Shown: positions 48,587 to 56,700 of the stretch, piece after piece
Position numbering within the stretch: position 1 is the stretch's first letter
Layout: every line of letters starts with the position of its first letter
Assembly: GCA_003116975.1 (NCBI GenBank)
Contig: BGKB01000041.1
Span: 372,001-436,000, forward strand
Direction: 5' to 3'
Origin: Aurantiochytrium sp. KH105
Lineage: Eukaryota; Sar; Bigyra; Thraustochytrida; Thraustochytriidae
DNA: 64,000 nucleotides
Notes under the pieces: model-generated
Seen by the model: only the letters and a program-made list of their open reading frames with translations
Databases searched by the model: none
Told to the model about the DNA's origin: nothing
Translations under genes and position numbers: made by a program

Positions 48587-49432
48587 GCTGATGGCGACTG
48601 CGAGCACCACGACAAGCGCAGCCGCCGTCGCGCGGGACGTCGCCGCGGTCCTCCCGTGCACGCGCCGGTCCCTGGCTGCCGCGCCGCGCTCCGCTGCCGG
48701 CCACGCCAGCTAAGCTCTTCTTCGCGGCTCGGCCAATGCCATTCGTGTTTGCTTCCCTCCTCTGCTGCGCCCTCGGCACTTTCGGCCCTCCTCTATACCG
48801 ACGTCCTCTCCTTACTGCGCAGAACTACACTAGCACTTTTCATTATGAGTCCGTCGTCGACAGGACTCGTACCAGCCTCCACTACTCGGGACAGCGGCCC
48901 GTGGGGCGCGAACATCGAATGAGCCTCGCGCCGTTCGGACGACGCGCGAGCAGCGACACCGGCAAGGCACCGTGTGCTTCTTGTCGTTGATGTCGCTGTT
49001 GTCGGCGGCGGGTGGCGTCAAAGACCTTGGCGTGTCGTGCCCTGGCGCTGCGCGTAGTACGATGTAGTAAGAAATGCTAGAATCTGGAGGTCTGCGGGAG
49101 CAGCCCTCGAGGCATCCGTAGGTCCAGGAGCGATGTCTCGAGATTCGTTTGGGTGGTATGAAGACGCGATACGATGTGAGGGAAAGGATCACAGAAGAAG
49201 ACGATGTAGAAGACGACAATGACGACAAAGAGGACGACGGTAAGAAAGAATGCTGGTCAGGAGCGAAGAAGTTCTCTACTGCCGCCATAGGTTCGAAAGC
49301 GACGTCTCGAGATTCGACCGCGCGGTATCGAGTCGCGGCACAAGGGGGAAAGAAAAGGAAGAAAAGGGCGAAAAAAGTAAGAAAGAAGGGTCGGTCACAA
49401 GGAAAAGAGATTTCTTCATCGAGTCGAGAGCT
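48587..49432. other. Intergenic region upstream of METTL9-like gene
   Basis: About 845 bp. The part nearest METTL9 may contain its true 5' exon. A 14-bp direct repeat CGTCTCGAGATTCG-like occurs at about 49133 and 49305. An acidic then Lys-rich plus-strand frame (49149-49460) looks like simple-sequence DNA, not a gene. Confidence 0.5.
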
Positions 49433-50461
49433 TCAATTTTTAGCCTTGAAAAAGGTGTAGGAGAGAACGATGTTGTCAATGCCAGCCATCTGCGGATCGT
49501 CGGCGAATGTTGGGTCAATGTAAAAGAAGACGGGCATGTCGACCTCTTCGTTGGGCTTGAGGCGCTGCTGATCAAAGCAAAAGCACTGGATCTTGTTAAA
49601 GTAGATGCCAGCCTTGGTCGGCGTGATATTGTACGAGGCCACGCCAGTGATGGCCTCGTCGGTGTTGTTGGTTGCGGTGTAAAATGCAAGGGCAGTCTCG
49701 CCCGGAACTACACGTACCTCGGATTGCTGCGGCTTGAACTTCCATCCGAGACTGTCGGCCGTGTTGGCGGTGAATTTGACGGTGATCGGATTCGCCCCGG
49801 GAACGGGCTGCATGCTCCTTGCCTTATCGAGACTTGATTGCCGCGTAGTGCCACCATATCCGGTGACCTGGCAAAAGACCTTGTATAGCGGCACGGCGGT
49901 GTAGGAGAGCCCCACGGCTGCCACCACGATGCTTAGCATGTACACGAGACCAGTTGCGTTCTTGCGCCGGACCTCCTCATCGTAGCGGCCGGATGATCGG
50001 CTAGAAGACGCAAAGCCTCTGCGCGCGCCACCGGTCGCGGACAGCGGGCGTTTCATCGCCACAGGTCCCACGCCGAATGCGGACACAGACATTCGCGCCG
50101 GTGCTGCACATTGCCGCGTCGATGCCAGACGAAGTGGAGACGACATTGCCGCTACTGTTGTTGCCGCTTTAGCTTTTGCATTCGACCTCGCTGGTCCTGC
50201 CATCGTACCCAGAGATCGCGTCGTCGTCATCGTCATCGTTGTCGCCGCGCCCAAAGCCTTCGGCATCCTATGCCCGGAGATTTCCCACGCGGCCCCTGGG
50301 AACGCTGTGTTGATCATTTTTGTCGCGAGGTTGGCCCTGGAGACCCTAGCGGCCTTTGCGTAGGTCCCGATACTCGCTGTCGCGAGCCTCGGCGTGCTAC
50401 GCACGCGCGATGCTCGAAGCGCGCTCATGCTGCTGGCGGCAGTGGCTGCGAGCATGGTCAT
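49433..50461 (-). CDS. COX11: Cytochrome c oxidase assembly protein COX11
   Basis: A protein of 342 residues. About 155 residues of Ala/Ser/Thr/Arg-rich N-terminus include the mitochondrial presequence. One transmembrane helix follows (GLVYMLSIVVAAVGLSYTAV) with the family motif PLYKVFCQVTGYGG. The intermembrane-space copper-binding beta domain comes next, with the invariant pair in KIQCFCFDQQRL (about residues 292-295) and the end MAGIDNIVLSYTFFKAK. COX11 delivers Cu to the CuB site of COX1. The N-terminus is longer than usual (yeast 300, human 276). It starts at ATG 50461, with a second ATG two codons later, and is divergent from ISCA2. Confidence 0.95.
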   Translation of the reverse strand: MTMLAATAASSMSALRASRVRSTPRLATASIGTYAKAARVSRANLATKMINTAFPGAAWEISGHRMPKALGAATTMTMTTTRSLGTMAGPARSNAKAKAATTVAAMSSPLRLASTRQCAAPARMSVSAFGVGPVAMKRPLSATGGARRGFASSSRSSGRYDEEVRRKNATGLVYMLSIVVAAVGLSYTAVPLYKVFCQVTGYGGTTRQSSLDKARSMQPVPGANPITVKFTANTADSLGWKFKPQQSEVRVVPGETALAFYTATNNTDEAITGVASYNITPTKAGIYFNKIQCFCFDQQRLKPNEEVDMPVFFYIDPTFADDPQMAGIDNIVLSYTFFKAKN

Positions 50462-51542
50462 CTACCTATGACAGCTTTGGCGTGCGGCTGCGAACGTGGC
50501 ACCCGACCTCTCCTGCGCTGGGCCTCCACTCGCAGTCGCTCGTCGCTTACCCTCGCGGGAGCGCTGCTAGTACAAGGCCAACGAGCCCGTCCCTGGCCAC
50601 GAGGCCTTCCGAGCGCGTCCCTGGCCGCTTTGGGGGTCTGCAAGTCAACGTTGGACTCATGGTCAATCAGCCGTGGTCACCGCCAAGTGTATACATTGTG
50701 GGTTAAAGTTCTACGAGTGCTCCACGGCATCTTTGCGCCGGCAAGCGCATTCGAAGACGTTGCAGTCTTTCAGTAGAAGAAAGTATTGGAAAAAAGGGGG
50801 GCTGGGCTCGGAGAGACACGGCACGAAACTAAAATGATACAGAATGAATGACGTCCTTCAAGTTGGCCTGCTAAACTCTGTATCTTCGTCAAATCAAAAG
50901 TTACCATCCGAGATTGCAGCGCAAAATAAGAGAGCGCGCGACCCTCGCGTTGTAACATTTGGTCAATATCGTTCTTTTGCTTGGTCACTGCAAATATTCC
51001 GGTGTGATTTGCAAGAAGCTCTTACTAAATCCTCCTTTTTGTTTCTTTGCTATTACAAAAAGCTGTAAAATGTACGACATCCGGGTGAAGCGTCAAATTA
51101 TTTTTGAGATTTAACGGTCAGCTAAAGTCAAATTTGATTCGAGGATGCTCAAGTCTAGGACGTGATATTCTCCAAATTTTCTTCTCGAAAATTCTCTCAC
51201 TTGTAAACCCAGCCGTGGGTAGGCCTACACTTCTCGTCCCAAGTAGCCAGACAAAGCAAGATGGCCCAAAATATAAAAAGGTATGCTCAAACAGACGTCG
51301 TGGCCGATTCCAATCGTCTGGTTTCTCGTTGTTGAAAGAACGAATAGTTAGCATGCAACACCATGGCACCGGGTCACCCAAACACGAGTCGAGGCACCCA
51401 AAACTTCAGCTCTTGAAGCAGAGCGTCCAAACCTCGATTGTCTGCTACGAGAAACTCGCAACTCGCGACGAGCACGGCAGAAGAGCGGCAGGCGCGCAGC
51501 GGCTGAGCGACAAAGAAGCAAGCAAGCAAGCAAGCAAGCAAG
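50462..51542. promoter_or_regulatory. Bidirectional promoter COX11/ISCA2
   Basis: About 1.08 kb between two divergent mitochondrial-assembly genes. The COX11 side (50462-50700) is GC-rich; the middle (50800-51350) is A/T-rich with one TAGGCCTA (51220-51227). An AAGC tetramer repeat (51519-51541) abuts the ISCA2 start codon. Confidence 0.55.
51518..51541. repeat. (AAGC)n repeat abutting a start codon
   Basis: Five to six AAGC units end one base before the ISCA2 ATG, so they form the end of its 5' leader. Confidence 0.85.
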
Positions 51543-51986
51543 ATGCTCGCGGCAGCTCGACGCAGCGGCCTTGGCATGGCGCGTGTCGGCTCGCCTCTCT
51601 GGCGTGCGGCGTTTTCGACCTCGGGGGTGACCGAGGATGGCGCCGGCGTCTTGCTCACCAAGAAGGGCGCCGAGCGGCTGCTGGAGCTACAGAAGAGCAA
51701 GAACAACGACAAGCTGATGCTGAGACTTGCAGTGGAGGGCGGCGGCTGCTCAGGGTTTTCGTATGTCTTTAACGTGACGGACGAGGAACCGAACGATGAC
51801 GACATCATCTTTGAGCACCATGGCCAAAAGGTTGTGGTCGACGACGTTTCGCTCGACTTGGTCCGCGGAAGCAAGATCGACTTTACGGAGGACCTTATCC
51901 GCAGATCCTTTGAAGTCGTCGACAACCCGAACGCGGAAACCGGCTGCGGTTGTGGGTCTTCTTTTGCGGCAAAGATGGAGTTCTAA
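51543..51986 (+). CDS. ISCA2: Mitochondrial iron-sulfur assembly protein ISCA2
   Basis: A protein of 147 residues, near human ISCA2 (154). An Arg/Ala presequence (MLAAARRSGLGMARVGSPLW) is followed by the A-type carrier fold: LTKKGAERLLELQK, LRLAVEGGGCSGFSYVF, and the C-terminal NAETGCGCGSSFAAK. The three cluster ligands are Cys69, Cys135 and Cys137. ISCA2 works with ISCA1 and IBA57 to make 4Fe-4S clusters. The insert DEEPNDDDIIFE favours ISCA2 over ISCA1. It is divergent from COX11. Confidence 0.94.
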   Translation: MLAAARRSGLGMARVGSPLWRAAFSTSGVTEDGAGVLLTKKGAERLLELQKSKNNDKLMLRLAVEGGGCSGFSYVFNVTDEEPNDDDIIFEHHGQKVVVDDVSLDLVRGSKIDFTEDLIRRSFEVVDNPNAETGCGCGSSFAAKMEF

Positions 51987-53787
51987 AAGCTGCGCGGCAG
52001 TGTTTGTAACTAATCTTGAATGACATCTATACTAACCTACAACCAAAGAGTTTTTATTCATAGATGCCAATCATAGTCGCGTCCTAGGTCCTGATCTTAA
52101 TCTCTTAATTCCCTTTTTTTTGTCCGGATTCGAGCTGCAAGGCTGGTTTTGAATGCCAACTCCTTGCGACAAATTTTCCCAATATGATCTTCCTGGCCGG
52201 AGGTGGCGGTGTCTTTGCACCGTTTACAATGAGTAAACGCCTCCCTTTCTCCCAACCCCCATGTTGAGATAATCCTGACGGTAAATGGTGTATGATGGAA
52301 AATTGAAAGCGAAGAAATCAATGTTTCCTGTGCGTGCACATTGGCGAAAAAGATAGGCGGCCATCATCGTTATGAAAAAAAGGAATAAAGATAAATGGAG
52401 TAAATATCTCGAACCATTCTTGCCGTGCGCAATCTTAGTCGGTGCTATGCCCTGTGTCACCATGTCCAGTGCACTTACTACATTCAAGGAGAAGGAGATG
52501 GTCTGCGGTGGGCTATCATGCTGCGTCAAGTGCTATCTCATTTGATCTTTCGTTGCCGATTGTCGCACTTCTATCGAAAGCAAAGAACATGCTCGTGAGA
52601 AAACACACTCTCTTGAGTCCGCTTCGAGGTTGCGGGGCAGGTTCGTGTCTGTCTCTACACGCGCTGATTCTCTCAGCAAAAGAAATCCTCCGGCGATTAT
52701 GCCACACAAATCGCTCACAGATCACCTGACCCCGCGACGTATGGGGCGCATTCGATCAGCCGGCCGCAGCCCGGCAGCTGCAAGTTTGCCACGTCCCTGG
52801 CGTATCTTTTCGCGGTTCGGGGAGTGACCAATTGCTTCCCGACCTCATTCGGCGCGCATTCAGCGACCGCGTATCAGCCGCGGTAGTAGTCAGTTGGTTG
52901 CTGTACATACACATCCGTCAGTCCACCAATCCTTCAATTCGTTTGTGGAGCGACGGCGTCTGAGAGCGTCCCGCGCTGGGCCGTGCGACGCCCTCCGCGC
53001 CTCGCCTGGCCTCCCTCCGCGGCCTCGCCTGCGCGCGGCGCCGCTGCGTCTCAGCGAGGGCCTCGAGTTCCTTGGTCATCGTCGTCGTCCCTTGCAGTTG
53101 CTTGCATCTTCGTCGCGGCCAATCGCGACTCGCACACCCCAAGTCCAAGTCGGGGCCGGCTCCAGCTCCCGCGCGCTCGAGGCCTGGCCCCGGTCCTCGA
53201 AGCGGGAAACGCGGCGCGGAGGGCCTCCGATCGGTCGATTGATCGAGCATTCGAGCCCTGCCGTCCTCGGGGTCGCAAGTCTTCGCGAGATCGCTCGATC
53301 GGGATCGATCGATCGACAGCCGAGCAGAGCCAGGCCGCACCAAAGAAAAGAAAAAAGAAACGGGAACAGACCGCCAGTGTCCACTCTGGGCGCGGGTTAG
53401 CGCCCTTCCGCAGCGCGTCGGCAAGTGCGGGCGGGGCGCGCGCAAGTGGTGTATTTCCGGGCGCAAGTCGGGCTTCTGGCTGGGGGGACGCGGGGCGGCG
53501 GCGGCGCGCATTCTGCACTTGCGCGCAGCGCATAGCGCACTTGGGCGGCGCGGATAGCCGACTGTACCTCGGCGGGGAGAGGGAGGGAGGCGCGAATTCA
53601 AAAAAGGTTTGATTTGAATCGCGACTTGGTTGAAGAAGGAAACAGAACAGGGAAGAGCGAGCTGAGAGAAGAAAAAAAAAAGCCAAGCAGACAGAGCAGA
53701 GCAGAGCAGAGCAGAGCAAAGCAAAACCCGACGCGACGCGACGCGACGCCGCGGCTCCGCGAGCGAGCGAGGTAGCTGCGCGACGCG
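51987..53787. other. Intergenic region ISCA2 to P4-ATPase with promoter motif cluster
   Basis: About 1.8 kb. The first 900 bp is close to balanced composition and holds no supported gene; a hydrophobic minus-strand frame at 52224-52529 lacks codon bias. From 52960 it turns GC-rich. CAAGTG motifs cluster at 53418-53545, followed by a purine-rich leader with AGAGC and GCGAC repeats before the ATPase start. Confidence 0.5.
53418..53545. promoter_or_regulatory. CAAGTG motif cluster upstream of the P4-ATPase
   Basis: Cores are at 53422 (+), 53443 (+), 53516 (-) and 53538 (-), plus CAAGTC at 53464 (+). The contexts GCGCGCAAGTGCAGAATG and GCCCAAGTGCGCTAT (both read on the minus strand) repeat the two extensions seen in the eIF4G promoter. 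The cluster ends about 245 bp before the start codon. Confidence 0.55.
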
Positions 53788-56700
53788 ATGGCGGGCGCGG
53801 GGGAGGGCGCGGACGACGCCCGGCGCGGCCAAGAGCAGCCCCTCGCGGACGCGCAGGGGCCGCCGGAGGAGGCCTCCGCCGACCGGCCAGGCCCCGGTAC
53901 AGAACCGACCACCGACCGCGAGGCTGACGCCGCGGAAACGGAGGAGGACGACAACCTTACCATCGGCCACAGCGACCACGAGGACGACGGGGAGGAGCTC
54001 GAGAATGGAGATGGAGGAGGAGGAGGAGGAGCTCGCGAGGACGAGGGACATCAAGGTAGCAGTGGCGGGGACGGGGACGGTGATCACGATGGTGAACGGC
54101 CGATGCTCGAAGAAGCCTTTGGCGGACGTCACGGAGACCAGAGCGCCAAGGATTCTCGTGCGCAGCTCGACCCCGAGCTGCAGAACGAAGCCATCAAGCC
54201 GACGTCCATGGACGATCTTGAAGACGAAGAGGACGACCAGGCCACGCCGGATACCCTCGACCCGTACGCACGATGGCTGCGCATCCTGGGATTCACCATG
54301 AGCAAGACTGTACCTCAGCCTGGTAAAGGCGAAAAAGTAGAGCTCATCCAACTCCGCGTACCCTTTACGAGCACCTTTGTCCGCCAGCAAGCGAAGAGAG
54401 GCTGCAACGAGAGGCTTTCGAATACTACGCGCACGGCCAAGTATAACATTTGGACGTTCTTCCCCCGAGCGGCCGGCCACCAGTTCCTGCGTTACACCAA
54501 CGCCTTTTACCTTTTTATCGCCATCATTGCTCTCATTGGCTATTTTGGTGAAAACCTTTGGACCGTCTCCTTCAACCCAGTCACTATTATCGCCCTCCTC
54601 ATCGTAGTCGTGGGCGTGGCGCTCATCTTTGAAGGACTCGATGATTGGCGGCGGCACAGCGGCGACCGCGAGACAAATAATGCCACAGTCTCTCGTATTC
54701 GCAAAGGCGAGATCGAAGAGACGACTTGGGGCGAGCTCGTGCCCGGCGACCTCGTTTACGTCAATGACCGCGAGTCCGTACCAGCCGATATTGTCCTGCT
54801 CGCTTCGTACGGCGCGGACGCCAAAGGCTCGACGTGCTACATTGAGACGAGTGGGATCGACGGAGAGACGAATTTAAAAATCAAGGAGGTCCCGAAATTC
54901 ATGACAGCTTCCCTTTTTCGCAACGTAGAGGCGCGGGAGTCTCTACAATCCTCGCGCATGACAAGCAAACGCATGTCGAGCTACATGAGCACGCCCGAGG
55001 TTCAACTTCACGAGAAACAACGCCTCGCTCGCATTATTCCGACGCTTTGCGCTGGACTCTACGAATACGAGCAGCCCAATGTCTTTATGCAATTTAATGC
55101 GACCTTTGTTCCCCGCTCCAGCTTTAATGGCGACCCTCTAGAGAACCCGCCCTCGGAAAACGACAAAAAATCGCTCGATTTCAAGAACCTCATCCTCCGC
55201 GGGTCGCAGCTTCGCAACACCAAGTGGATTGTCGGTCTTGTGGTGTACGCTGGGCCAGAGACCAAGTTGGCGCTCTCGCGGCGGCCGTCGCCCGCCAAGT
55301 TCGGCCGCATTGACACCTTTATGAACCGCATTCTGGCCGTTGTGACGGTGATCATGATTGTGCTCATCATTTTTGCCGACGTCTTGCTTTTCACCACCAC
55401 GCCAGACACGGCAACCATGTGGTACTTTCAGTACACAAGCTCCACGGTGGACGCATTTACGACACCAGGCCCACTTGCCTACCTCTTCACCTTTTTGATT
55501 CTGTTTTCCAACATTATCCCCATTCCCATCATCATCATTGTGGAAATCCTCAATTTCTATGCCCAGGCCGTCATTCAATGGGACCTCGAGCTTTATCACG
55601 ACAAGACAGATACTGCAGCCTCGTGTCGCACGAGTAACCTCGTTGCGGAAATCGGCCAAATCACGCATGTCTTTAGCGACAAAACGGGCACCCTTACGCG
55701 CAATCAAATGAAGATGATCGGATGCTGGGTGGATGGGAAAATGTACGGTCACCAGCCACCGCCGCCCGACAAGAGCGAAATGGAAAACGTTGGTGGTGCT
55801 TCTAGTAAATCCGGCAACGACGGTGAGAAAGATGATCCGGCTGCGCCAAAGTCATTCTCGTCAGAGGACAAACAGGCGTTGGAGGCCATCGTTGAGCAAG
55901 AAGTCGCCAACCTCAATTCGGGCTGCATTCCCAGCTCCCCCGTGAGTATTCCCGAGGAACTATCCAACAGTATCAATGGTTCCTCGAAACGTAACAGCGG
56001 CGGCTTTGAAGACTTGGAGCTCGGCAACGGCGGCAGCACCACCAAGCGTCACGCCGACGATGATGCCGGCGATTCCACCGACATTGACGACGACGCCTCA
56101 GGCCGAAACCTGGGATCCGAAGACAACTTTGGGTGCGATGACGTTGACGATGACACTAACTCAGAGGCTTCGATGAAGTCAATCGACGTCGAGGAAGTCT
56201 TTCAGGATGCCATTGGTTTACTGCAGGAAAACTCGAATACCGATGAGCATCGCGCCGTGCTTGACTTCTTTGTCTTGCTCGCCGTTTGCCACACCGTTGT
56301 TCTCGACTGGGATGAACACGGCGAGCCTGTTCTTAACGCAGAAAGTCCAGATGAGGAAGCCTTTGTCCGCGCTGCAGGCGTCTGTGGTGTTGACTTGCAA
56401 TCTACGAGCGACGGCCGTATCGTGATCAAGACGCCGCATTTCGAAGACGAGTACAAGGTGCTCGCGGTCAACCCGTTCAACAGCTCCCGCAAGCGCATGT
56501 CGCTTGTGCTAAACCGCACGAGCGACAACTCCATTGTCCTCATGATGAAGGGAGCAGACAATATGATGCTTGAGCGTCTGGCTCCTGATGAAATGGAAAA
56601 GGTCGAGGAGCTCTCCGAGGCGCTCACACGCTACTCGTGGAACGGGTTGCGGACCTTGGTCATGGGTAAACGGGAGCTCACCCCTGACGAGTACGAGGAG

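Noticed and set aside
49149-49460. 103-codon acidic then Lys-rich plus-strand frame
   Set aside because: It looks like simple-sequence DNA and overlaps the COX11 stop region.
52224-52529. 101-codon hydrophobic minus-strand frame
   Set aside because: It has no GC3 bias, no homologue recognised and lies in A/T-richer spacer DNA.
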